Below, in pieces: positions 52,301 through 59,448 of a DNA stretch of 64,000 nt. The notes beneath the pieces are model-generated. The model was given only the letters and a program-made list of their open reading frames with translations, did no database searches and was not told where the DNA came from. Source of the stretch: Edolisoma coerulescens (taxonomy: Eukaryota; Chordata; Aves; Passeriformes; Campephagidae); NCBI GenBank assembly GCA_013397115.1, contig VWZW01007303.1:303476-367475 (forward strand), written 5' to 3'. The position numbers and the translations under genes are program-made. Each line of letters opens with the position of its first letter. Positions within the stretch are counted from its first letter, which is position 1.

Positions 52301-55300
52301 GGGAGAGATGAGTGCTTCATTCTGAGTTTGGGGCTCAGGTTCCCAGCAGTGAGAGATGGACCTGGCCTGAGGCTGTTGCTGAGGGCTGCAGCTCTGTGGC
52401 CATGGAGGNNNNNNNNNNNNNNNNNNNNNNNNNNNNNNNNNNNNNNNNNNNNNNNNNNNNNNNNNNNNNNNNNNNNNNNNNNNNNNNNNNNNNNNNNNNN
52501 NNNNNNNNNNNNNNNNNNNNNNNNNNNNNNNNNNNNNNNNNNNNNNNNNNNNNNNNNNNNNNNNNNNNNNNNNNNNNNNNNNNNNNNNNNNNNNNNNNNN
52601 NNNNNNNNNNNNNNNNNNNNNNNNNNNNNNNNNNNNNNNNNNNNNNNNNNNNNNNNNNNNNNNNNNNNNNNNNNNNNNNNNNNNNNNNNNNNNNNNNNNN
52701 NNNNNNNNNNNNNNNNNNNNNNNNNNNNNNNNNNNNNNNNNNNNNNNNNNNNNNNNNNNNNNNNNNNNNNNNNNNNNNNNNNNNNNNNNNNNNNNNNNNN
52801 NNNNNNNNNNNNNNNNNNNNNNNNNNNNNNNNNNNNNNNNNNNNNNNNNNNNNNNNNNNNNNNNNNNNNNNNNNNNNNNNNNNNNNNNNNNNNNNNNNNN
52901 NNNNNNNNNNNNNNNNNNNNNNNNNNNNNNNNNNNNNNNNNNNNNNNNNNNNNNNNNNNNNNNNNNNNNNNNNNNNNNNNNNNNNNNNNNNNNNNNNNNN
53001 NNNNNNNNNNNNNNNNNNNNNNNNNNNNNNNNNNNNNNNNNNNNNNNNNNNNNNNNNNNNNNNNNNNNNNNNNNNNNNNNNNNNNNNNNNNNNNNNNNNN
53101 NNNNNNNNNNNNNNNNNNNNNNNNNNNNNNNNNNNNNNNNNNNNNNNNNNNNNNNNNNNNNNNNNNNNNNNNNNNNNNNNNNNNNNNNNNNNNNNNNNNN
53201 NNNNNNNNNNNNNNNNNNNNNNNNNNNNNNNNNNNNNNNNNNNNNNNNCACAGGGGTTTGGAACTAGGGAGTTATGAGAGTGAGGTGGCACAGAGGGGTG
53301 ATGAAGAAGCTGATGTTTAATATGACATGACAGTAGCTGTGTGCAGCCAAGAGGTTGGGATGTGCCTGGGAGGTTGTAAGAAATGAGGAGAGGGAGAGGC
53401 TGGAGAAGAGCAGGAAGGAGCCAGGATGCTGCTGTGAGCCCCTGGGTGGGACTGGCTCTGAAGCAGCACAGTGAAAGGCTCACAGGAGAAGATTGGGCAG
53501 CTTTTAGTGAAAATGGAGCAGGNTAAATAGGATTGATTTGAGCTTTGGTGGCTTGCAACAAAAGCTCCTGTCCCTGGTAGCTCACCCCAAAACAGTGCCC
53601 AGAACAACCAGAGAGTCTTGGCTGCTGCAGGTAGCCCAGAGCATGGCAAGTTGAGCCAAGGATAAGGTGCCAGGCTGTGGGATCAGGAGCAGGTATCCTT
53701 AAGTGGTCTGATCTGGGAGCTGATCTGTGTCTCTACCATCTTTGCTTCCAAAAGAAGCAAATCCTGGACCTTCTGAAGGTATTCCCACCATTCCCAGTGA
53801 CTCAGGGAGAGATGAGTGCTTCATTCTGAGTTTGGGGCTCAGGTTCCCAGCAGTGAGAGATGGACCTGGCCTGAGGCTGTTGCTGAGGGCTGCAGCTCTG
53901 TGGCCATGGAGGAACAAGTCTCTCTAGAGCTGTATCATGGGGCCAGGGTGTGCTTAGGATGCCCTGCACATCTTGAATTCATTAGAGCTGTTTCATGCTT
54001 CAGCCTCTTAGGAAGAGGTTGGGATAGTTCCCTGGAGAAAGCCTCATTCAGAAATAATGAAAACACAAGGTCATGCTTGTAGCCCAGCATTCTCATCTCT
54101 CATGGATCCGGTGCTAAATTAATTGATTTGGTTTTTTTTTTTAATGAAAATGCAAGAATTTAGTGCGTGAAAATAGATTCCTTAACTGTTACAACTCTAA
54201 TATTCTGGGTGCTGTTGGTGCAACTGAGGTTTCCCCCGTAACTGAGCGTGCACAAAGCTCAGTTTGCCTTGTTTACACTGAGGGGTTTTTTTTCAACGTG
54301 CTAAGTTTGACTAAATTCTAAAGGATCACTACATTAGGATATGCAAATCAGATGAGCTAAATGTTTTTCTTTTTCCTAAACACTGCTTCCCCAAACCCAC
54401 AGAGTGAAAGAGGATGAGCTGACGTGCACATGGAGATTGCCTCCTGTTTGGTGGCACGCAATCAGTTGCTGTGCTGTTTCAGCACGGGAATTTTGGTTTC
54501 ACTTGCTTATTACTGGTCCACAGTTTGGTGTGAAACAACAGCTTTTGTGTTTAGAGTTGAATATGGCTTTATTGGTATGCAGTGGTCACTTGGTTTTTCT
54601 CCCCCAAGTAATTTGCTAATGCCAGAACAAAGAGAAATTGGATTTTTTGATTAATCCTACACAAGCTTGCCTGCTATGGTGGTTTTTTTCTGTATGTGCA
54701 AATCTTGTGCCTGATAGTTGAATAAATGACAGAACTGGTGTATGTTCCATGTCTTGGAAATGAATTTACTGTCATAACATTGCCCTAAGTGCCTCCCCCC
54801 TGGATCAGAGTCTGCCCTTGGTATTTGAATGAAGTTCTTGGCTGGGTGCTCAGAACCATTCAGATGCTGCTAGAAATGGCACAGGGATGTTCTCAGCTAC
54901 CACAACATAAAATATAGGCATTAAATTTTACTTTCTGATTGCCACAAAGTTCAGAAAAGGTGGCTCTGAGTTGTGCCTGTCCTTCGTGGAAACCCATGGT
55001 TGCCAGGTGCCCATCTTGGCTCTCTGAGTTCAGCTGTGAAGTTCTTAAGCTGGTGGGCAGAAGATTTAAGCACATCCTTTGCTTTACCCAGGAGAAAAGT
55101 GCTGTTTAAAAAGTATTGGGTCACTTCAGTGCAAAGGAGGAGACCTCGTGCAGCTGTTCTTTCCTGTGTTCCCATGTGCACTGTTCAGCTGTGGGACTGA
55201 GGTAAAGAGTTCTGTTCAGAGAGGAAAACACAAGGAAAACAAACCAAACCAGCCCTGAACGCTGGGCTGATGTCAGACCTCCCTGTGCCCTTCTCTTGTG

Positions 55301-58300
55301 CTTCAGGAGGGCTGTGAGAATAAACCTTGAGACAAAAGAAAGTTGCTGTGCAAGGCCAGGTGTGGCCTGTGCTGCTTTGCTGAAGGACTTGAGTGCTCTG
55401 GTGTGCAGGGTCCCCAGGGTCACTGAGCCCTGCTCCTGCCTCCCTGGGCTCTGGGTGCCTGGCCTCAGCTCCCTGCTCCCAGCCTGGGTGTATTTTATTT
55501 ATTTATTTATTTATTTTAAAGGCTGTGCTGTCACATTGCATTAGTGGTCCTGCCTGCAGCCAGCCACAGCCTGCCACTGTTGCTTAGCAACTCTGATGAT
55601 CTCCAAAATCCAAATTGCTGATACTCCAGAGCACAGGAGGGATGGGAGCTGCTACCTGGGGGGAGAGGGGGTCAGCTCTCACCAGGCCCCAGATCTGTGC
55701 TGGGAGAGGGGGCAGGAGGGTCAGGCAAGCCAAGCATCAGCTCCAGCCTGCTCACCGTTGCTCCGGCAATCTTTTGGTGGGGCTTTTTGTGCTCTTCAGA
55801 GGGTAACTGAAGTCAGGGAAGCAGAAAATAGGCTTTCCTAGGGGTTGCCCTGCCTCACTTGCCCTCCCTGTATCCCCTACAAGCACGTTCCTGCTCAGAA
55901 ATCTGCCCCTCAGCAGAGGCTGGGGATGTTTCACTCCCAAGAGGAGCCATTGCACAAAGGTTTTGGTGTAAGAGCAGCTGCTCTGTGGCCGTGTCTCACC
56001 TGCTGAGCTCCCTAACACAGCTCCCCTGCTCTGCCATCACCCCCTGTGATGGGGTAGCAGCCTCACAGCTGCCAAAATTGCAGCTTCTCATTCCAATCCT
56101 GCATCCCTGCTCCCCGGGGAATGCCTTTACTCCGACAGCATCTCCCAGCAGAGGGGAGACTGCTGTGGCAGGTGTCAGGACTGCTGGAGAAAATCCTTAC
56201 CAGTAGTTCCACCTTCAGGATACACATCCAGAGGACTGAGATTTAACCACAGCCTGTCAAAATCGGGCAAACAAAATCCCATTTAATACCAACATCCCTC
56301 TCAGATGAGGATGTGCTCTCTAAGCCAGCACTTGTGTTGGACACTGTGCCTTCCCAAAGGCCTGGAGGCTGCTGTTGCTGGCTTGGCAGCACGAGGATCT
56401 GGGAATTTGGGCTTCATTCCTGGTGGCTGATGTCCTTGCAGCATGGATTAATCCCAGCCCCGCTCCCTGTGAGCAGGGGACCGCTCTGCACTGCCCATTT
56501 CCCAAGTCTGGCTGAGTTTGTTGTGGAGAGGAGGAGTATGGGTGGGAGGAGGAGACAGGGAATGAGGGGTTTTAAGCAAAAAATCTCATTAGTTACATAT
56601 ATCTGCCAGTTTCCATAGTAACTGGGGAAGAGAGGAAACCTAAATCCGAGTGTGTCTGGGTAGCTGGATGCCTGAACCATCCTCGACCTGCTGGGAGCTG
56701 CTCTGAAGCCTGGGGAGCAAAGGGGTGCAGCGCAGGGTCCGGGCTGCCCTGGGGAGAGGCAGCAGATCCAAGTGTCTGCATCAGGGGATGGATTTGTAGG
56801 GCCCTTTGTTTCCTCCTCCCACCATTCCCTGGTGCATGAACAGGCTCTGCTGTCCTCTCTCCAGTCCCTCTGTGCACCAGCACACACTGGTGTCCATGCT
56901 CAAATCCAGCACTGGTGGATCTCTGTGGCTGTAGCTGCGGGGATGGATTGGAGCTGCAGGGTCACTTCCTGCTGCTTCTCTGCTGCTGTCCTGCTCCCTG
57001 TGCTCCTTGACATGGATCCCACATTTCCAGTCTCTGGACTTTCAGTGCAAGTTGGTTTAAGGCTGTTTCTTTCCCTTATTTTTTGTCAGTGGTGCCCAGC
57101 CTGCTCGGAACGACCCAGCACAGATCAAGTGTTCCACCTGCCCCAGCAGGGAGTTCAATTTCTCCTGTTGGGCACCAGGAACGGGAATTTGCCAATGATG
57201 CTTATCAGGTGTGGAATCTTCCACCCAAAGTGTGACTGTGCCCCTTTACAGGCATCCCCAGCCTGATGTTTGCTTTGCTTTGTACTGAGAAACCCTTTGG
57301 CATCCAGGGGCTGCTGCTTTGGGTCCTGGTGTTCTTTGTATTTGCCTCTGTTCTGGTTTCCTCGAAAAGTCCCTCGGAAATAACGTGTGTGACAACGACA
57401 CCCACCCAGGTGTGCAGGTGAAATCACACCTCATCTGCGAGGGCTGAGGTCAGGCTGTGCGTTAGAACTGTGCCACAGCCCTGTGATGTCTGGAGACAGA
57501 GTCTGGGGAGGTTTTACCCTTCCAAGTAATTGCTTTTTAAAAAAGGGAAAGGATTTTTACTACTTTGTAGGGCATTGATTTGGCCATAAGTGTCTGTGTG
57601 TGAGGGAAGTAGGAGGGAGATCTCGTGGTTGAGACAGGACCTCAGAACCTGAGCAAGCCTCAGGCTCTGATCTTTGTTCTTTTCCACCTTCATCTTCTGA
57701 CTTTTGGGCTGCCTACAGCTGGTTGCGGGTTGTAGATAAAGCAGAGTCCTCTTCCCCTCTGAGCTGCCCTGAAAATCTCACCTTGATCAAGTCCTGAGTG
57801 ACCCAGGGCAGTGAGAGCCCTGTAAAATGGGCAAATACTCACCAAGAGACCACAGCCTGAAAGGAATGAGGTGGGTCCGTGGAGAGCACTGGAACTCTTT
57901 TCTCCTTGTGTCATGTGTGCTCCTGTCCCCAGGCAGGGAGCTCTGGCACCCTGGGAATGCTCCTCTGGGCTCTCCTACCTCTGCAGACGATGGATCTGAA
58001 CTAACAGATGTGCTTTTTCTCTCCAAAGACACTGTCTCCAGCAAACTGCAGAACAACAATGTCTACACCATTGCCAAGAGGAACGTGGAGGGGCAGGACA
58101 TGCTCTACCAGTCCCTGAAGCTCACCAACGGCATCTGGATCCTGGCTGAGCTGCGCATCCAGCCCGGGAACCCCAACTACACGGTGAGGTGTCAGGCAAC
58201 AGAGGGCCTGGCACAGCCTGGGCTCCTGCTGCCTCACCCCACACGCTGAGCTCTTCCTCCCTGCTCTTACTCCCTCCCTGCTCTTCCTCCCTCCCTGCTC

Positions 58301-59299
58301 CCTGCTGTTAATTTGGCTGGGGGAGTTAGGAATGCCTAACACGGGAAAAGGAGCAACAACAGAATTCCCCTGCTCTGTCACCAGTGAGCTGGGACAGTGC
58401 CCGCTCAGCAACGAGCAGTGACTTGCCAAGGTTACCCAGAGATAAAGCCAAGAGATATTAGCAAGGAAGCATTGCCAGGGTGCCCTTCCCCCCCTTTTAG
58501 ACAAGGGGAAATTTATGCCCCGCCGTGTTCCCGGCTGGCTGTGGCCCTGTGCTGGCACCAGCCCGTGGCTGGTGGGAAGGTGCTCTCTGTCCCGCCTCAT
58601 GCACCCCTGTGACTCTTCTCTGTGACTTCCCTGCCCTTCCGAGGGACCTGTGTGTCTCTGGTACCAGAGGATTTATCTCCTGTTGGAAGCTGTGCCAGGA
58701 GTTTCAAGAGAAATCCGTGGTCTGGGGAGCCGCGGGGTGAGTGTGAGCGTTGGAAGGTGATTTAAAGTGTTTGCACAAGGTTTGATGCTGCAAGCCTGGT
58801 CTCAGCCTGATCTTTGCTTTAGAGAGGAGTGACAGCCAAGTTTGTGTCCATCAGGACTGAGCAGCAGATCCTTAGAAGCTCTGGGGTTTAGTGCTGTGAT
58901 TTACAGCCTGAGGACAAGCACAGGTCCCTTGTCTCAGTTTGGGACAGTGTCCCTTTCCTTCCTGCCTGTGGGGCCACCTACCTTTGCTGAGGAATTTGGG
59001 AACCCCACAGTGGGAGTTTGCTTTTGTTTTCCTCCTCCTGCTTGCAGCAAGCTCTGAAAGGGCACTTTGGTGTTGGTGATGAAGAAAGCAGGAGAAATAT
59101 TCAGTGTGATTGTCATCAGCCAAGTTGGTGATCTGTCCAGCCCATTCCCAGCTGCCTTTGTGGACATGGCAGGAAGCTCCTGCCCACTTTGCCCCAGCAA
59201 TAACCTCTCCTCTCCTCTCCACAGCTCTCCCTGAAATGCCGAGCTCCAGAAGTGTCCCAGTACATCTACCAGGCCTACGATGCCATCTTGAAAAACTAA
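4176..59299 (+). CDS. AP2B1: AP-2 complex subunit beta (beta-2 adaptin), 17 coding exons, 5' end outside the window
   Basis: This is the large beta subunit of the AP-2 heterotetramer (alpha, beta2, mu2, sigma2), which links plasma-membrane cargo and PI(4,5)P2 to clathrin during endocytosis. Seventeen exons join in frame into 776 residues plus stop. As I recall it, the vertebrate isoform containing the microexon is 951 residues long, which leaves exactly 175 residues upstream of the window; numbering here assumes that length, so the first residue is V176. Order: HEAT-repeat trunk (176 to about 598), hinge (about 599-726) with clathrin box LLNLD at 631-635, then appendage (727-951). Appendage ligand residues are present: Y829 in the sandwich half, and W855, R893, Y902 and E916 in the platform (Y815, W841, R879, Y888 and E902 in the 937-residue numbering). 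The paralogue AP1B1 was excluded because its hinge differs after the clathrin box and it lacks motifs such as QMTDF-flanking AP2B1-type residues seen here (HIYMEMNF). No disruption was seen. Confidence 0.98.
4367..6364. other. AP2B1 intron (about 2.0 kb)
   Basis: GT-AG intron. No repeat, RNA gene or exon was recognised. It contains only short T-rich and A-rich runs (for example near 4566-4590 and 5948-5960). Confidence 0.8.
6365..6586 (+). CDS. AP2B1: AP2B1 exon, residues 239-313 (trunk)
   Basis: Translates as (S)ICERVTPRLSHANSAVVL... to ...NINLIVQK(R), part of the HEAT solenoid core. The acceptor is gtccccag|CATCTG and the donor AAAAG|gtaaag. Both ends split a codon at phase 2, and the length is 222 nt. 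The sequence appears identical to the mammalian protein over this stretch as far as I can recall it. Confidence 0.97.
6871..7256 (-). mobile_element. Solo LTR of an endogenous retrovirus (antisense to AP2B1)
   Basis: Read on the minus strand, this block has the layout of an LTR promoter and terminator: a perfect octamer ATGCAAAT (7057-7050), a TATAAAA box (7039-7033), an AATAAA poly(A) signal about 92 nt further on (6941-6936), then a terminus ending GGCATCACAA (6880-6871). No gag, pol or env reading frame lies next to it, so it is a solo LTR. The heptamer CAGTTCA flanks the block at 6864-6870 and 7257-7263 and might be a target-site duplication. However, the inner edges are not clean TG...CA, and another left end at 7242 (giving TGTAGCC on the minus strand) is equally plausible. 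The family was not identified. Confidence 0.6.
7746..7905 (-). repeat. CR1 LINE 3' fragment (antisense)
   Basis: On the + strand it reads as the reverse complement of a CR1 3' end: gagaatggtttgggttgaaa, then gggaccttaaagatcatcca, then gttgctcagagccctgtcca and acacttccagggatgggga. The terminal ATTCTATG-type repeat would lie at the left edge and is degraded. The fragment is 5'-truncated, about 160 bp, in the intron before exon 8029. Confidence 0.88.
8029..8149 (+). CDS. AP2B1: AP2B1 exon, residues 313-353 (trunk)
   Basis: Translates as (R)PEILKQEIKVFFVKYN... to ...LASQANIAQ, part of the HEAT solenoid. Acceptor ccctgcag|GCCTGA, donor GCCCAG|gtcagc, 121 nt, phase 2 in and 0 out. The residues match the beta-adaptin family without gaps. 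Confidence 0.97.
8150..10268. other. AP2B1 intron (about 2.1 kb)
   Basis: GT-AG intron ending in a C-rich acceptor (gtgtccccccag). No repeat, RNA gene or additional exon was recognised. Confidence 0.8.
10269..10364 (+). CDS. AP2B1: AP2B1 exon, residues 354-385 (trunk), with GC donor
   Basis: Encodes VLAELKEYATEVDVDF... to ...CAIKVE, 32 whole codons (96 nt, phase 0 at both ends). The 3' splice partner begins QSAERC, so the exon must end after GAG at 10364. The donor there is GTGGAG|gcaagt, a GC rather than a GT donor, with otherwise near-ideal U1 pairing. The nearest GT (10359-10360, AAG|gtggag) would remove residues V-E in frame and has a poorer consensus. Confidence 0.95.
10365..14865. other. 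AP2B1 intron (4.5 kb), GC-AG type
   Basis: This intron starts with GC (gcaagtatc) and ends ctctctccag|CAATCT. Inside I recognise no repeats or RNA genes. The open frames in it are short and show no family similarity. Confidence 0.8.
14866..14981 (+). CDS. AP2B1: AP2B1 exon, residues 386-424 (trunk)
   Basis: Encodes QSAERCVSTLLDLIQTKV... to ...FRKYPN plus two bases of a lysine codon. Acceptor ctctccag|CAATCT, donor AACAA|gtatgt, 116 nt. The coding frame appears to continue past 14981 as YVEVASDF, but that is intron: the next exon supplies G TAT GAG to give KYESIIA. Confidence 0.96.
14982..16054. other. AP2B1 intron (about 1.1 kb)
   Basis: GT-AG intron (gtatgt...aaaccag). No repeats or RNA genes were recognised. 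Confidence 0.8.
16055..16220 (+). CDS. AP2B1: AP2B1 exon, residues 424-479 (trunk)
   Basis: Completes the split lysine, then reads YESIIATLCENLDSLDEPD... to ...EGFHDESTQ. Acceptor acaaaccag|GTATGA has a weak pyrimidine tract; donor ACTCAG|gtaaag is strong. Length 166 nt, leaving at phase 0. It carries the WIVGEYAERI segment conserved across beta adaptins. Confidence 0.97.
16221..16736. other. AP2B1 intron (516 bp)
   Basis: Short GT-AG intron with a long C/T tract before the acceptor (gcccctctctctcag). Nothing else was recognised. Confidence 0.8.
16737..16835 (+). CDS. AP2B1: AP2B1 exon, residues 480-512 (trunk)
   Basis: Thirty-three whole codons: VQLTLLTAIVKLFLKKPS... to ...VLSLATQ. Acceptor ctctcag|GTGCAG, donor ACACAG|gtaagc, phase 0 at both ends, 99 nt. 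Being symmetric, it could be skipped in frame, but nothing in the sequence suggests that it is. Confidence 0.97.
16836..19643. other. AP2B1 intron (2.8 kb)
   Basis: GT-AG intron. No classified repeat, RNA gene or further exon was recognised. The good-looking acceptor at about 18094 (tttccccag) is not followed by adaptin sequence. Confidence 0.8.
19644..19903 (+). CDS. AP2B1: AP2B1 exon, residues 513-599 (end of trunk)
   Basis: The largest exon of the window (260 nt): DSDNPDLRDRGYIYWRLL... to ...KHLPIHHG plus two bases of a serine codon. It holds the last trunk helices and the start of the linker toward the hinge. Acceptor ttgtctcag|GATTCT, donor GGGAG|gtgagc. Confidence 0.97.
19904..23879. 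other. AP2B1 intron (4.0 kb)
   Basis: GT-AG intron. No classified repeats were seen. A conspicuously AT-rich section lies at about 22960-23470 and contains homeobox-like cores (TAATTA/TAATTAG near 23234); its function is unknown. The rest is unremarkable. Confidence 0.75.
23880..24072 (+). CDS. AP2B1: AP2B1 exon, residues 599-663 (hinge, clathrin box)
   Basis: Reads (S)TDAGDSPVGTTTTTNLEQ... to ...LLGGGLDSL. It contains the clathrin box LLNLD at residues 631-635 within GDLLGDLLNLDLG, which binds the clathrin terminal domain. The threonine/proline-rich, acidic composition fits an unstructured hinge. Acceptor cccccacag|CACTGA, donor AGCTTG|gtaagc, 193 nt, leaving at phase 0, so the next 42-nt exon can be included or skipped without a frameshift. 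Confidence 0.97.
26056..26147 (+). repeat. CR1 LINE 3' end fragment
   Basis: Begins ggcacttggggacagggttt, continues with cttggcagtgctggggga, and finishes with gaggtcttttccaacctaaa followed by a decayed ATTCTATG-type terminus (tgactctagg). About 90 bp of the CR1 3' UTR, in sense to the gene. Confidence 0.85.
33413..33446 (+). promoter_or_regulatory. CU-rich splice-control tract before the microexon
   Basis: The 34 bases before the microexon are almost all pyrimidine and carry repeated TCTCT/CTCTCT words, the kind bound by PTBP1. PTBP1 binding beside 3' splice sites is a known way of silencing neuronal exons outside neurons. The motif is seen; the regulation is inferred. Confidence 0.45.
33447..33488 (+). 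CDS. AP2B1: AP2B1 microexon (42 nt), residues 664-677, probably alternatively spliced
   Basis: Encodes the 14 residues LGSDLGGGIGGSPA between acceptor ctttcag|CTTGGC and donor CCGGCA|gtaagt. It is phase 0 on both sides, so inclusion gives the 951-residue form and skipping the 937-residue form known for vertebrate beta-2 adaptin. The insert is glycine-rich and lengthens the hinge just after the clathrin box. It is too short for ORF callers; the call rests on the strong splice sites and the exact fit to the known long isoform. Confidence 0.93.
33489..35222. other. AP2B1 intron (1.7 kb)
   Basis: GT-AG intron with a strong donor (gtaagt) and acceptor gactcctccag. No repeats, RNA genes or exons were recognised. 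Confidence 0.8.
35223..35369 (+). CDS. AP2B1: AP2B1 exon, residues 678-726 (distal hinge)
   Basis: Encodes VGQTYIPSSVPATFAPSP... to ...GGYVAPKS, 49 whole codons. Low-complexity proline/serine/alanine sequence with the short hydrophobic-acidic motif NDLFEL typical of the hinge end. It departs slightly from the mammalian protein as I remember it (QTY for QSF, PKS for PKA), which is unsurprising in an unstructured region. Donor TCT|gtacgt. Confidence 0.96.
35370..36618. other. AP2B1 intron (1.25 kb)
   Basis: GT-AG intron with an unusually weak pyrimidine tract before its acceptor (cttgtgttcaag). No repeats or RNA genes were recognised. Confidence 0.8.
36619..36764 (+). CDS. AP2B1: AP2B1 exon, residues 727-775 (appendage, sandwich subdomain)
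   Basis: Reads VWLPAVKAKGLEISGTFS... to ...FAIQFNKN plus two bases of serine. This opens the immunoglobulin-like beta-sandwich of the ear domain. Y751, in HIYMEMNF, corresponds to the tyrosine reported as a Src target (Y737 in the short numbering). Acceptor gttcaag|GTTTGG, donor AACAG|gtaaga, 146 nt. Confidence 0.97.
36765..39219. other. AP2B1 intron (2.5 kb)
   Basis: GT-AG intron. It has short A-runs (for example 38075-38085) but no repeat family, RNA gene or extra exon that I recognise. Confidence 0.8.
39220..39349 (+). CDS. AP2B1: AP2B1 exon, residues 775-818 (appendage, sandwich)
   Basis: Completes the split serine, then FGVIPSTPLAIHTPLMPN... to ...VMKMEPLNNLQ. Acceptor cttgcccag|CTTTGG, donor CTCCAG|gtaagg, 130 nt, leaving at phase 0. 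The HTPLMPNQSIDVSLPL segment identifies AP2B1 rather than AP1B1. Confidence 0.97.
45567..45790 (-). repeat. Probable old, diverged CR1 fragment (antisense)
   Basis: Several words in the right order resemble the reverse complement of CR1: gcttggaaaagatc at the left, then agtgctgcttaataattctc and agcctaaattttccctct at the right. Divergence is high, and a repeat-library match is needed to confirm the family and edges. Confidence 0.45.
47029..47402 (+). repeat. Local direct repeat, copy 1
   Basis: About 374 bp that recurs in the same orientation about 4.3 kb downstream (copy 2, 51350-51742) at roughly 90% or higher similarity by eye. Diagnostic differences from copy 2: copy 1 lacks the GGAGGTT insert after gtgcctg, and it reads gagcccctgggtgggact near the end. 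It is not a repeat family I recognise and has no coding sense. Confidence 0.9.
47645..47729 (+). CDS. AP2B1: AP2B1 exon, residues 819-847 (appendage, sandwich to platform)
   Basis: Encodes VAVKNNIDVFYFSCLIPL... to ...FVEDGKM plus one base of glutamate. Y829, in VFYFS, is the sandwich side-site residue that binds accessory proteins (Y815 in the short numbering). Acceptor tgtaacag|GTGGCT, donor AAATGG|gtgagt, 85 nt. Confidence 0.97.
47730..48459. other. AP2B1 intron (730 bp)
   Basis: GT-AG intron containing a T-rich run (47969-47981) and a T/G-rich stretch after it. Nothing else was recognised. Confidence 0.8.
48460..48546 (+). CDS. AP2B1: AP2B1 exon, residues 847-876 (appendage platform)
   Basis: Reads (E)RQVFLATWKDIPNENELQ... 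to ...KDCHLNA plus one base of aspartate. W855, in LATWKD, is the platform tryptophan of the top ligand site (W841 in the short numbering). Acceptor gtttctag|AGCGCC, donor GCTG|gtgagt, 87 nt. Confidence 0.97.
51350..51742 (+). repeat. Local direct repeat, copy 2
   Basis: Second copy of the block at 47029-47402, same orientation. Markers separating it from copy 1: gtgcctgggaggttgtaaga, gaggtggcac, and gaggccctgggtgcaact. Homology ends with ctggctctgaag, after which the flanks differ (gtgagttagg here, cagcacagtg after copy 1). Confidence 0.9.
52020..52408 (+). repeat. 389-bp block duplicated across the assembly gap (left copy)
   Basis: From taaataggattgatttgagc to the last base before the Ns. 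The same sequence recurs at 53524-53912 at a constant offset of 1504, with no difference seen by eye. Exact identity beside a gap is typical of unmerged overlapping contigs. Confidence 0.9.
52409..53248. other. Assembly gap (840 N)
   Basis: A continuous run of N inside the intron. Any open frame spanning it is meaningless. The true length is uncertain because the flanks are duplicated. Confidence 0.99.
53249..53522 (+). repeat. Local direct repeat, copy 3 (hybrid of copies 2 and 1)
   Basis: The left part carries copy 2 markers (gaggtggcac, gtgcctgggaggttgtaag). The right part carries copy 1 markers (gagcccctgggtgggact) and then runs on into the unique flank after copy 1 (cagcacagtgaaaggctc, matching 47403-47462). 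The switch lies in 53376-53438, where copies 1 and 2 are identical. A single N follows at 53523. Confidence 0.88.
53524..53912 (+). repeat. 389-bp block duplicated across the assembly gap (right copy)
   Basis: Matches 52020-52408 base for base by eye and starts immediately after the single N at 53523. Beyond 53912 the sequence continues uniquely (aacaagtctctctagagctg), so this is the copy connected to the downstream gene body. Confidence 0.9.
55491..55517. repeat. TTTA tetranucleotide microsatellite
   Basis: Five to six perfect ATTT units in the intron, likely polymorphic in length. Confidence 0.85.
58029..58183 (+). CDS. AP2B1: AP2B1 exon, residues 876-927 (appendage platform)
   Basis: Reads (D)TVSSKLQNNNVYTIAKRN... 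to ...LRIQPGNPNYT. It carries R893 (AKRN), Y902 (DMLYQS) and E916 (ILAEL), which line the platform groove for the helical motifs of epsin, beta-arrestin and ARH. Acceptor ctccaaag|ACACTG is preceded by a T-rich tract; donor TACACG|gtgagg. Length 155 nt, leaving at phase 0. Confidence 0.97.
58184..59224. other. AP2B1 last intron (1.0 kb)
   Basis: GT-AG intron. A CT-rich tandem stretch lies at 58251-58306. Nothing else was recognised. Confidence 0.8.
58251..58306. repeat. CT-rich minisatellite
   Basis: Three to four imperfect units of ctcttcctccctccctg (13-17 bp), starting 68 bp after the exon donor. Confidence 0.75.
59225..59299 (+). CDS. AP2B1: AP2B1 terminal coding exon, residues 928-951 and stop
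   Basis: Reads LSLKCRAPEVSQYIYQ... to ...AILKN, then TAA at 59297-59299. It forms the last strand and helix of the platform subdomain. Acceptor ctctccacag|CTCTCC. The ending QAYDAILKN differs from the mammalian QVYDSILKN I recall; the difference is conservative. Confidence 0.97.
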   Translation, partial: LSLKCRAPEVSQYIYQAYDAILKN

Positions 59300-59442
59300 C
59301 AGGAGATGGAGCCTGTGCCTCACCCTGCAGAAGGAGGGGGGAAAAGGGGTCCCCACATCCTCCTTCACCTCCAGCGTGGGGGAAAAGCACTCGTAACTGG
59401 AAGCAGCTGTATTCATGTGTAGGATTTCAGTCAAAGGCACTG

Positions 59443-59448
59443 ATTAAA
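59443..59448 (+). terminator. Possible proximal poly(A) signal ATTAAA
   Basis: ATTAAA 144 nt after the stop codon, without an obvious GT-rich downstream element. Weak candidate. Confidence 0.25.

Larger units (their letters stand above)
48547..58028. other. AP2B1 intron (9.5 kb) with assembly gap
   Basis: GT-AG intron, the longest in the window. It holds repeat copy 2 (51350-51742), the 840-base gap, the hybrid copy 3, a duplicated 389-bp block, and a TTTA array (55491-55517). No other gene or RNA was recognised, but the gap could hide sequence. Confidence 0.75.

Noticed and set aside
52223..53585. Long open frames crossing the N run
   Set aside because: Their length comes from Ns being translated as X; the real residues on either side are repeat sequence.
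4176..59299. Assignment to the paralogue AP1B1 (AP-1 beta subunit)
   Set aside because: The hinge after the clathrin box, the 14-residue microexon, HIYMEMNF and HTPLMPNQSIDV all fit AP2B1; AP1B1 has different residues at these places.
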